A program made the position numbers and the translations under genes. Positions 57,403 to 64,000 of a stretch of 64,000 nt of DNA are shown here, in pieces (within the stretch, counting starts at the first letter, position 1; each line of letters starts with the position of its first letter). This stretch comes from CAVVGZ01 sp963841845 (GTDB lineage Bacteria > Chloroflexota > Anaerolineae > Anaerolineales > Anaerolineaceae), in contig CAWJEG010000016.1 of NCBI GenBank assembly GCA_963841845.1, forward strand, positions 37,430 through 101,429. Direction: 5' to 3'. The notes below the pieces were generated by a model, which had not been told where the DNA came from, did no database searches, and saw nothing but the letters and a program-made list of their open reading frames with translations.

Positions 57403-57500
57403 TGAGAGTGATTAAGGTCATTGATAATTCGCGGTCATTATCCAGACTTCCTGCATTTTTGGATAACGAATAAAGACATCATGATTGTTAATCACTCTCA
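57403..57500. other. Structured intergenic element with a 13-bp perfect inverted repeat and alternative inner stems
   Basis: TGAGAGTGATTAA (57403-57415) is exactly complementary to TTAATCACTCTCA (57488-57500). Inside, TTATCCA (57438-57444) can pair with TGGATAA (57460-57466), while GATAAT (57423-57428) can instead pair with ATTATC (57437-57442). The two inner hairpins exclude each other. This could be an RNA switch in the leader of the DUF1989 gene, or an operator or cruciform at DNA level. Confidence 0.6.
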
Positions 57501-57553
57501 ATTGAATAATTTTGGAAATTATCTTCTGCAAGGCTAGAAAGGTCAATCATAAT

Positions 57554-58357
57554 ATGTCTCAATGGAAGCACCCAATGCCACCCTTTAATAAGGGATTTTA
57601 TGAAGAAATCCGTGATAAACGAAACCAGTTCCAGAAGGCAGAAGAATTTTTTGTAGATCTGGAAACACGCGGGAAAGCTTATGTTGTAAAGAAAGGACAA
57701 TCAGCGAGAATTATTTGCTCTGAAGGACCCCAGATAACGGATTTATGCCTGTGGAATGCAAATAATTACCAGGAGCATTTCTGGAATGAATATACCTTAA
57801 CCCGCGAAACAATGTTCCTGACAACCTATGCCCGTCTGTGGAGCAATATGCCCATGTTCCGCCCGATGATGACGATTATTGAAGACACGGTGGAGACCAT
57901 CCTGACACAACCCACTTCCGGTCACCACTATCCTTTTGGCGCCCACTGCAACCCGTCTTTCTGGTACTGGGCGCTCGGGAAGCAGCCGGATCACCCCTAC
58001 GTGACCCGCTACAACTGCTGGTGCAACCTGGCCAGGGCAATCAAACCCTTTGGAATGGACTATACCTACCTTCATGACAATATTAATTTATTCCAAAAAA
58101 CCTACTTTGCCCCAAAGGGTGTGCACCCTGTCGAAATGACAGACGCAAAAAAGGGGGATTATGTGGAGTTTTATGCCGAGATGGATGTGCTGATGGCTGT
58201 GTCGCTTTGCCCCAGCGGAACGGGTACCTACCACTGGAGCGAGGCGGAAAAGGACACGGTTAGCCCGCTAAAAATTGAAATCTATGACACAGGGATAGAA
58301 CCCCTTCCGTATCAGCATGAAATCGGAGAAGAAGGTTTCTCCTGCTGTGACTGCTGA
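57554..58357 (+). CDS. DUF1989-family protein (urea carboxylase-associated/carboxyguanidine deiminase-like)
   Basis: This cytosolic protein has 267 residues. The family blocks are AYVVKKGQSARIICSEGPQI, DLCLWNANNYQEHFWNEYTL, FGAHCNPSFWYWALG and YDYTYLHDNINLFQ-type segments near residue 175, together with ADMDVLMAVSLCPSGTGTYH-like and a final Cys-rich FSCCDC. The His/Cys residues around GAHCN and LCPSG probably hold a metal. Some DUF1989 pairs are carboxyguanidine deiminases in guanidine degradation; here a single copy appears with no urea carboxylase in the window, so the activity may differ. The ATG at 57554 is favoured. Confidence 0.78.
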   Translation: MSQWKHPMPPFNKGFYEEIRDKRNQFQKAEEFFVDLETRGKAYVVKKGQSARIICSEGPQITDLCLWNANNYQEHFWNEYTLTRETMFLTTYARLWSNMPMFRPMMTIIEDTVETILTQPTSGHHYPFGAHCNPSFWYWALGKQPDHPYVTRYNCWCNLARAIKPFGMDYTYLHDNINLFQKTYFAPKGVHPVEMTDAKKGDYVEFYAEMDVLMAVSLCPSGTGTYHWSEAEKDTVSPLKIEIYDTGIEPLPYQHEIGEEGFSCCDC

Positions 58358-58389
58358 ATAAAATCAGACAAGAAAACAGGAAGATCACT

Positions 58390-59457
58390 ATGAATTCTAA
58401 ACAACAGGAATTTGAGAAATGGATTGTAAAGGCAGCAACAAGCTACCTGAGTCACCAGGACCGAATCATCTGCATCGATTCACATACAGGCGGGGAACCA
58501 ACCAGGGTTGTCGTTGGTGGATTACCCAAGGTGGAAGGATCTACGATTTCCGAAAGATCGGATTACTTTCAAAATCATTATGATACCTTGAGATCCGTAT
58601 TAACCAATGAGCCCCGGGCCCATCAGGCCATGCATGCCTTCCTCCTGATGCCTCCAACCAGGGAGGATACCGACTTCGGGGTAATCATCGCCTGCGCCCT
58701 TGGATACCTGGGGATGTGCGGACACGGTTTGATCGGTACGGTATATACCGCAGTAGAATGCGGTATTGTTCCAAAAGTAGAGCCTGAAACCCTTGTCAGG
58801 GTGGAAACACCTTCAGGGATCATTGAAGCGACTGCGAAGGTGAAGGATGGAAAAGTTGACGGGGTTACCTTCAGAAACCAACCTTCCTTTGTATATAAAC
58901 TCGAGCATGTGGTCAGGATAAAGGAGTACGGGGACATTTCCGTAAGCATTGCTTATGGCGGGAACTGGTATGTTGTGGTGAACGTCGAACAATTGGGAAT
59001 AGAAATTGGTTTAAAAAATCTGGACAAATTTGGCAGTTTAAACAATGACATTCTGGAGGCTGTAAATCACAGTATCCAGGCCGATCACCCTGTTCTGGGT
59101 GCGGCAGGGATGATTCCCCAGATGATTTTTTATGGACCGCCAAAAAATCCACAAGCAAACAGCATGAACCTGGTTACCTCACAGGCTTTGGGATTTGACC
59201 GGTCGCCATGCGGGACAGGCAGCAGCGCCAAGATGGCGGTACTGCATGCAAAAGGCGAGTTGGGTATTGGCCAGACATATGTGCATGAAAGCGGCACGAC
59301 AGGCTCGCTTTTTTCATCCCGATTGGTCGAGGAAGTAAAAGTGGGCAGCTATGATGCAGTTATCCCTGAGCTGACAGGCTTTGCTTATATAACCGGAATT
59401 AATCAAATCATCATGGACCCACGAGATTCACTTCGGCATGGATTCAGTCTTCATTAG
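58390..59457 (+). CDS. Proline racemase-family enzyme (proline racemase/hydroxyproline epimerase-like)
   Basis: This cofactor-independent two-base enzyme has 355 residues. Both catalytic Cys are present: MCGHGLIGT (first Cys) near residue 117 and DRSPCGTGSSAKMA (second Cys) near residue 276, so it should be an epimerase or racemase rather than a hydroxyproline dehydratase (where the first Cys is often Ser). IICIDSHTGGEPTRVVVGG is the usual start of the fold. It starts 33 bases after the DUF1989 gene and is probably in the same transcript. Substrates could be proline, hydroxyproline or a related imino acid. Confidence 0.86.
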   Translation: MNSKQQEFEKWIVKAATSYLSHQDRIICIDSHTGGEPTRVVVGGLPKVEGSTISERSDYFQNHYDTLRSVLTNEPRAHQAMHAFLLMPPTREDTDFGVIIACALGYLGMCGHGLIGTVYTAVECGIVPKVEPETLVRVETPSGIIEATAKVKDGKVDGVTFRNQPSFVYKLEHVVRIKEYGDISVSIAYGGNWYVVVNVEQLGIEIGLKNLDKFGSLNNDILEAVNHSIQADHPVLGAAGMIPQMIFYGPPKNPQANSMNLVTSQALGFDRSPCGTGSSAKMAVLHAKGELGIGQTYVHESGTTGSLFSSRLVEEVKVGSYDAVIPELTGFAYITGINQIIMDPRDSLRHGFSLH

Positions 59458-59665
59458 TCAGGTAATTTTCCAATACATCTAAACAAGATACCCTGTTATT
59501 AAGAAAGTGATGGAGGATTAATTTAACAATTTCACCCACGGATTTACTTTCCCGGCCAGGTTCAAATTGGGTGCCATGCCTGTGACGAATGCTTTATAGG
59601 AGAGAATCAGTCTGGATTTATATGCAGCATGGAAGTAATTGCCATCAGCATACCGGTTATCGGAT
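59458..59665. other. Intergenic region, no supported gene
   Basis: A short minus-strand frame (about 59523-59600) reads VTGMAPNLNLAGKVNPWVKL before a stop; I do not recognise it and it may be a gene remnant. No terminator hairpin with a T run was found. Confidence 0.4.
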
Positions 59666-60280
59666 TTACGACCGCAGCATACGCATGCCGTTGCCGATGA
59701 CTACCAGCTCGCTGAGCTCATGAGCGACCACTGCCACTGGCAAGGTGAAAATACCGCCTACAGCACCAATAACCAGAACACTGATCACCAATGCCGATAG
59801 GACCAGGTTCTGGTATACGATCGTCTGATTGCGCTTCGCAAGAGTCAGGGCATAGGCCAGTTTCTCCAGATCGTCGTGCCATTAAAGCGATATCGGCGGT
59901 TTCCAGGGCAACATCCGTACCCGCCGCACCCATGGCAATTCCTACAGTCGCCGCAGCAAGGGCGGGAGCGTCATTTACACCATCCCCAACCATTGCCACG
60001 CGCCCATAGCGGGAGGTCAATTCGCCTACCCTGGCCAGTTCTTCAAGATACATCCCGCCCTTGATCAGCACACCTTCGCGCACGGTGCCCAGAGAAGCCA
60101 CGAGGGTAATCGGTATGGAAATGACAAGGGCGCAGGGAGCGGCTGCAACAATAAATACCGTCGCCCGGGTAATCCACATCACCCAATCTTCACCGAAGAA
60201 AAGCGGCGGTACAACGGCAACAAGAAACCCTGATAACAAAACAATGGGGCTGTTGCGCGTGGTATAAAAGATCTTGCATT
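59666..60280 (-). pseudogene. P1B-type (Zn/Cd-like) ATPase remnant with internal deletion
   Basis: On the minus strand a heavy-metal ATPase can be read. LSGFLVAVVPPLFFGEDWVMW leads into VFIVAAAPCALVISIPITLV (the transport-site motif APCAL) and VLIKGGMYLEELARV. In a complete enzyme the DKTGT phosphorylation loop follows about 10 residues later; here the sequence jumps directly to VAMVGDGVNDAPALAAATVG. The phosphorylation and nucleotide-binding region (about 200 residues) is therefore missing. After another shift near 59885 the end reads YQNLVLSALVISVLVIGAVG and LPVAVVAHELSELVVIGNGM. The N-terminus is also missing. It cannot be functional. Confidence 0.8.
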
Positions 60281-60474
60281 AATTGAAAGCGTTGAAATCA
60301 GTATAATGAGCCAATTAACTTTGTGGACTGTTGATTCTGATAAAGTTGTACCTTTTAAATAGTGTAAAATTCATATTCTGGCTGAATAGATAACGAAGGT
60401 TTCCCTGGGTAAACATGGTCCAACTACATCTTCATCAATAATTTTATCGGTACTGAAGGACATGGTGTGAGTTC

Positions 60475-61125
60475 ATGACAAATTATACGCAAAAAGATTT
60501 GAACAAATACTGGATATATGCGCTATGGTTGGCGCTCTTTACAATTTTCTATAACCTGGGAGAGGGTATTGTCTCCATTTACTTCGGTGCTCAGGATGAA
60601 GCCCTTACTCTTTTTGGTTTCGGTATCGACTCATTCATCGAGGTCATGTCTGGAATTGGGATTCTTGCAATGGTAATTCGGATCCGTAAAAATCCGGATG
60701 CATCACGCTCACAATTCGAGGGAACTGCCCTTCGCATTACAGGCACATCATTCTATATTCTTGCTGCGGGACTCGGTGTAACAGCCCTCTATAATCTTGT
60801 TACAGCCCATAAACCCACAACAACATTACCTGGTATCATCATTTCATTGATCTCCATCGCAATAATGTGGTTGTTGGTAATGGGTAAACGTAAAGTGGGT
60901 CATACACTCAACTCATCTCCCATTCTTGCAGATGCCAATTGCACGATGGTTTGTATTTATATGTCCGTTGTTTTGTTAGTGGCAAGCTTCATCTATCAGT
61001 TCACCGGTTTTGGCTTTGTAGATAGTCTGGGCGCAATAGGATTGATCTATTTTTCAATCAGTGAAGGGAAAGAAGCATTCGAGAGAGCCGAAAATGTTGG
61101 TGATGGTTGTTGTGACGATGAGTGA
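60475..61125 (+). CDS. Cation diffusion facilitator-type transporter
   Basis: This membrane protein has 216 residues and about five to six helices. It resembles the transmembrane part of CDF (cation efflux) proteins: NLGEGIVSIYFGAQDEALTL, FGFGIDSFIEVMSGIGILAM with acidic residues in the helices, and DANCTMVCIYMSVVLLVAS (Asp/Cys-containing helix). It lacks the cytosolic C-terminal metal domain of classic CDF proteins and instead ends in CCDDE, a possible metal-binding tail. The role is probably metal export. It lies between metal ATPase genes, which agrees. Confidence 0.78.
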   Translation: MTNYTQKDLNKYWIYALWLALFTIFYNLGEGIVSIYFGAQDEALTLFGFGIDSFIEVMSGIGILAMVIRIRKNPDASRSQFEGTALRITGTSFYILAAGLGVTALYNLVTAHKPTTTLPGIIISLISIAIMWLLVMGKRKVGHTLNSSPILADANCTMVCIYMSVVLLVASFIYQFTGFGFVDSLGAIGLIYFSISEGKEAFERAENVGDGCCDDE

Positions 61126-61264
61126 AGCGAATAAATATATATTGTTGTAACACAATTGACATCGTTAATACCAAATATTGAAGACGATCATGGGATACAG
61201 ACCACCTGCTGATTTTACGTCTGGCAGGTTTTCAACCAATTCTATTGTCAGTCGCTAATGCCAG

Positions 61265-61528
61265 TCAGTGACTAACAAATTTTTCTACGATATTTTTAAA
61301 GGGCAGCCCTTTTTTAGACTGCCCTTTTTGTTTAGAAGGTTTCGGGTTACGAATGTCTTTCAATATGATTAAGTATTTTTCATGGTTAATTTCACTCCTC
61401 AAGCAGCGTAGTTCTAAAATCTGGCGAGCAGACAGTGGCTGGCAGGTTCCTCCGGGATAATTTGTTTGGAACAGCCCACGCACCAAAAAAAGCGCCAGTA
61501 CAATTGTAATTACAAAGTTAATGATCAT
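61265..61528 (-). CDS. Small membrane-anchored SHOCT-domain protein
   Basis: This protein has 87 residues. Residues 1-20 form one hydrophobic helix. From about 34 a SHOCT-like motif is visible: ARQILELRCLRSEINHEKYL and then IILKDI, the pattern of the short C-terminal oligomerisation domain. The Lys-rich tail (KPSKQKGQSKKGLPF) overlaps, on the other strand, a terminator-like hairpin. SHOCT proteins are often small envelope-associated proteins next to metal-transport genes, as here. The function is unknown. Confidence 0.62.
   Translation of the reverse strand: MIINFVITIVLALFLVRGLFQTNYPGGTCQPLSARQILELRCLRSEINHEKYLIILKDIRNPKPSKQKGQSKKGLPFKNIVEKFVSH
61298..61333 (+). terminator. Terminator-like hairpin downstream of the CDF-type gene
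   Basis: A 9-bp stem (AAAGGGCAG 61298-61306 with CTGCCCTTT 61319-61327) is followed by a T-rich run. It lies 170 bases after the CDF-type gene and reads on the plus strand, inside the 3' end of the convergent SHOCT gene. Confidence 0.65.
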
Positions 61529-61729
61529 CCCAATCCAACCATAACCCCCTTAATCAAAAAATCCTATCAGAGTACTCCATCCTTTTTTGAATCTCATCCA
61601 TCTATCAATAGTTTTATTGTTGCTCTTACTTGATTAGGAGATTCGAACAAGATGAAGCATCTATAAGGCTAATGTAAAGCTTTAATAAGGATATCCATGC
61701 TTACACTAATGATTTCTTCTAACCGCTGG

Positions 61730-61960
61730 CTAAGTTAAGTAAATCGTGCTGCCTTTCCCCTCGCACGGGCTTTCTGCCCATATTCGACCGTGATGTGCTT
61801 TTACCAGGGCTTGGGCAATCGTCAACCCGATCCCGTTTTCTCCACTTGCCCGAACTCGGGATTTATCAGGTTGGTAGAAGCGATTGAAAAAGAAAGGTAA
61901 GTGATCCGGTGTGATGCCAATACTCGTATCCATTAAGGAGTTGAGAATTTTGGCCTTGAC
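61730..61960 (-). pseudogene. Histidine kinase C-terminal remnant (HATPase domain)
   Basis: Only the ATP-binding end of a sensor kinase remains. DTSIGITPDHLPFFFNRFYQ (G1 and F boxes), DKSRVRASGENGIGLTIAQA (G2 box) and LVKAHHGRIWAESPCEGKGS with TIYL to the stop are family-typical. The N-terminal sensor, membrane and phosphoacceptor parts are missing, and the upstream side runs directly into the ArsR operator. No partner response regulator is seen. It is a truncated remnant. Confidence 0.75.
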
Positions 61961-61988
61961 TATAACAGGTTTTCGCAATACAATAAAC

Positions 61989-62006
61989 AATAGTTGAGCA
62001 ACTATT
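61989..62006. promoter_or_regulatory. ArsR/SmtB-type operator
   Basis: AATAGTTG and CAACTATT form a perfect 8-bp inverted repeat with a 2-base centre, 18 bases before the ArsR start. This resembles the 12-2-12 AT-rich operators of SmtB/CzrA repressors, so it is probably bound by the adjacent regulator. Confidence 0.72.
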
Positions 62007-62023
62007 CAACAATAAGGGCAAAT

Positions 62024-62335
62024 ATGACAGAAAAATGTGAAGTTTCCAGCATCGATGAACAAACGGCGATACGGATTGCCAGCCTGTTTGAGTCTTTGAG
62101 TGACCCCTCGCGTGTGCGGATTATATCGGCCCTGGTGGCGGGCGAAGTCAATGTAGGTGACCTTGTCCAACTCATGGGATTGAGCAAATCGGCTATCTCC
62201 CATCAACTGCGGGGCTTACGCGATAAGCGGGTAATTCGGGCAAGGAAACAGGGCAGACAGGTATTTGTCGCCCTGGATGACGAACATATCAGCGAATTGT
62301 TCCAACGCGGGCTGGACCATGTGTGCCATGAATAG
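62024..62335 (+). CDS. ArsR/SmtB-family metal-responsive repressor
   Basis: This dimeric winged-helix repressor has 103 residues. SLSDPSRVRIISALVAGEVN and LMGLSKSAISHQLRGLRDKR hold the DNA-binding helix. The C-terminal helix carries Asp-x-His-x10-His-x2-His (LDDEHISELFQRGLDHVCHE), which matches the alpha-5 Zn/Co site of SmtB/CzrA. No Cys lies at the alpha-3 position (EVNVGDL), so it looks like a zinc- rather than a cadmium/lead-type sensor. AAGGG precedes the ATG at 62024. It should repress the P-type ATPase gene downstream, perhaps together with the CDF-type gene. Confidence 0.9.
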   Translation: MTEKCEVSSIDEQTAIRIASLFESLSDPSRVRIISALVAGEVNVGDLVQLMGLSKSAISHQLRGLRDKRVIRARKQGRQVFVALDDEHISELFQRGLDHVCHE

Positions 62336-62650
62336 AGTGTTCCTATCGACCCATTTTCTGCATGATTTGCAACCCGCACCTTCCAGCCTCCCGGGAAAAA
62401 GTTCAGGTGGGTGCTATGGAGCGATTCATTACGAAATCTTTGCGGGATTTATCCCAACATTGGTTATCGCTGCTTTTCTGTATAAAAATCAAATCTGCCG
62501 GTTGGCAATTCCACCGGACGGGCAGACTTTCACACCCGGTAATTCCATCGATCGGCTAGAAAAAACCAGATGAGTGAACCAACGCTTTTTGGTGCGAGCC
62601 CCGTTCTTTAATGTGTTTTTGTATCCTTGCGGTGTTGTTAAGGACGAATA
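62336..62650. other. Intergenic region between ArsR and the P-type ATPase
   Basis: No supported gene is seen. A hairpin at 62491-62530 pairs AAATCTGCCGG with CCGGACGGGCAGACTTT-type sequence with a small bulge. It could be a leader structure or weak terminator; there is no strong T run. Confidence 0.5.
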
Positions 62651-64000
62651 ATGGTTGAAAAAGTTGTAGAAATTTCCCTGCCTTTGCTGCTGCCGGATAT
62701 TCAGGAAGAATGCAGCCACTGTATTGAGCGCCTGCAAACCAACCTGCAGGCTCAAAGGGGTATCCTCTACACCCACCTGCATACAGATCATAATCCGGTC
62801 GATTTATGCATCCATTTTGATCCGAATTTAATTTCTTTAAGTGCGGTGGAGCGCATCGCCGAGGACGCCGGAACTGAATTACGCAATGGTTACGACCATA
62901 AGCAAATTCCTTTTAGCGGACTTGATAGTGCGGATTCAGCGAGCCTGGTTAGCAGTGAGCTGGAACATTTGAAGGGCATGCTGCATGCCAGTGTGAACTA
63001 TGCGGCAGGCCTGGCCATCGTTGCCTACGATTCAAAAGTCCTTTCGCTGGAAGAGATCTATCTTACCATGCGCCGTTACGGCGCCCGCCCGCTAATCGAG
63101 CCAGAATTAATGGAAGAAGCCGGTGCCAGAGAACAGGAGCATGATCACGGCACTGCACCAGCTTTCCTTCCGCATTGGCTGCAAGACCGCTGGACAATTT
63201 TCCTGATTGCTGCTGGAGGTGTATTTTTCCTCCTGGGTTGGATTGGGCAGCAATTTCTGGGTTTTTCTGAAAAGTTCACCTTGATTCTTTTTCTGCTTTC
63301 TTATGCCGCCAGCGCATATGATATTTCGCTGCATGCCATTCCGGCTGTACGGCGGGGCAAGTTTGATACGGATGTGCTCATGTTAGCAGCTGCGCTGGGT
63401 GCGGCGTTCCTGGGTGCATGGGCAGAAGGCGCATTCCTGCTTTTCCTTTTTGGCCTGGGGCATGCCGGGGAGCATTACGCATTGGACAAAGCCCGCAACG
63501 CCATCAATGCCCTGGGTGAGCTGATGCCAAAGACGGCACAGGTCTGGCGCGGAGGCGGGATCGTGGAAGAATCAGTCGATCTGCTGCTGATTGGTGACAG
63601 GGTGTTTATCCGGCCGGGTGACCGCATTCCAGTCGATGGCGTAGTCATTAAGGGTGAGAGTACCGTCGACCAGAGCCCGATAACCGGAGAATCCGTCCCC
63701 GTGCAGAAGGGCGTTGGTGATGAAGTGTTTACCGGCACAATCAACCACGAGGCAGTTCTGGAAGTAAAAATCAGCCGGCTTGCAAAAGATAATACAATAA
63801 GCCGGATCATAAGGATGGTGGCAGAGGCTCAAGGACAGCAAAGCCCAACGCAGCAGTTTACCGAAAGGTTTACCGCCCGCTTTGTACCAATCGTACTGAT
63901 TCTGGTTGTGATTGTTGCAGTTATTCCCCCGTTGATGGGATGGATGGTGTTTTCGGAAAGTTTTTACCGGGCCATGCTGCTGCTGGTTGCCGCTTCACCC
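62651..64000 (+). CDS. P1B-type heavy-metal-transporting ATPase (ZntA/CadA-like), 3' end outside window
   Basis: The frame is open from ATG 62651 to the right edge (450 codons), so it has no stop in the window. The N-terminal region (about 160 residues) resembles metal-binding domains, with CSHC near residue 21 and a His-rich HDHGTAP. Helices follow from about 185, then DTDVLMLAAALGAAFLGAWA, FLLFLFGLGHAGEHYALDKA and the actuator domain with IPVDGVVIKGESTVDQSPIT and GESVPVQKGVGDEVFTGTIN (the TGES motif). The last helix reaches VAASP just before the expected CAL transport motif. It is likely a Zn/Cd exporter regulated by the ArsR gene upstream. Confidence 0.93.
   Translation, partial: MVEKVVEISLPLLLPDIQEECSHCIERLQTNLQAQRGILYTHLHTDHNPVDLCIHFDPNLISLSAVERIAEDAGTELRNGYDHKQIPFSGLDSADSASLVSSELEHLKGMLHASVNYAAGLAIVAYDSKVLSLEEIYLTMRRYGARPLIEPELMEEAGAREQEHDHGTAPAFLPHWLQDRWTIFLIAAGGVFFLLGWIGQQFLGFSEKFTLILFLLSYAASAYDISLHAIPAVRRGKFDTDVLMLAAALGAAFLGAWAEGAFLLFLFGLGHAGEHYALDKARNAINALGELMPKTAQVWRGGGIVEESVDLLLIGDRVFIRPGDRIPVDGVVIKGESTVDQSPITGESVPVQKGVGDEVFTGTINHEAVLEVKISRLAKDNTISRIIRMVAEAQGQQSPTQQFTERFTARFVPIVLILVVIVAVIPPLMGWMVFSESFYRAMLLLVAASP

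Noticed and set aside
57403..57500. Interpretation of the 13-bp inverted repeat as a small transposable element
   Set aside because: No target-site duplication or second copy was seen in the window, and the ends do not resemble a known IS family; a regulatory structure is favoured.
62265..62573. 102-codon open frame between ArsR and the P-type ATPase
   Set aside because: It overlaps the end of the ArsR gene in another frame and shows no conserved domain.

Overview
The window looks like a chromosomal segment of a heterotrophic Chloroflexota bacterium, most likely Anaerolineae-like. The main clue is the solute-binding lipoproteins: each has a lipobox Cys followed by a long Ala/Pro/Glu/Thr-rich linker, a style common in that phylum. 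Gene content fits too: many sugar and peptide ABC systems, AcoABC-type 2-oxoacid dehydrogenases, an ECF transporter, TIM-barrel epimerases and amidohydrolases. There is no rRNA gene or other marker here, so the assignment is an inference. No rRNA, convincing tRNA, IS element, prophage or CRISPR array was seen.

Layout. (1) 1-5.4 kb: a peptide/nickel-type ABC operon (two permeases, two ATPases, lipoprotein) closed by a clear terminator. (2) 5.4-13.1 kb: a catabolic run of an SDR, a cytosine-deaminase-like amidohydrolase, an M24 peptidase-like protein, two metal-dependent hydrolases, a DegT aminotransferase, a D-2-hydroxyacid dehydrogenase and a GntR regulator, most of them broken by frameshifts. 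(3) 13.3-35 kb: a large catabolic block with a GntR regulator, an MBL-fold protein, two E1-alpha/E1-beta/E2 sets, a beta-hydroxyacid dehydrogenase, a split transketolase, a LacI regulator, SDRs, a cyclase, a cupin, an amidohydrolase, a ribose-type ABC transporter, a TIM-barrel epimerase and a transaldolase-like enzyme, ending in a strong terminator. A 16-bp LacI-type palindrome sits at a good promoter in front of the transketolase genes. (4) 35-42 kb: housekeeping and unknown genes (EamA exporter, PH-domain protein, tandem META lipoprotein, VanZ-like protein, GT-C-like membrane protein, lipid kinase). (5) 42-46.3 kb, minus strand: a complete ECF transporter (S component, fused A1A2, T) coupled to a SAM hydroxide adenosyltransferase. 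(6) 47-59.5 kb: a second catabolic block with an M29-type metalloenzyme, an amidohydrolase, a second peptide-type ABC transporter (the lipoprotein and two permeases only), an FGE-sulfatase remnant, two TIM-barrel epimerases around a DUF6282 protein, a DUF1989 protein and a proline-racemase-family enzyme. (7) 59.6-64 kb: metal homeostasis, with a dead P1B-ATPase remnant, a CDF-type transporter, a SHOCT protein, a histidine-kinase remnant, an ArsR/SmtB sensor with its operator, and the start of an intact P1B-ATPase that runs off the right edge.

A striking general property is the density of single-base frameshifts in otherwise well-conserved genes (about 25 genes). Most look like indels with no change in protein conservation on either side. 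Draft-quality sequence is therefore the simplest explanation, although the 5.4-10.2 kb stretch also shows a nonsense codon and a lost catalytic Tyr and may be truly decaying.

Working model: blocks 2, 3 and 6 import peptides, sugars or derivatives through ABC transporters. They then process them with dehydrogenases, aldol/ketol transferases and TPP/lipoate-dependent dehydrogenases, under GntR and LacI control.
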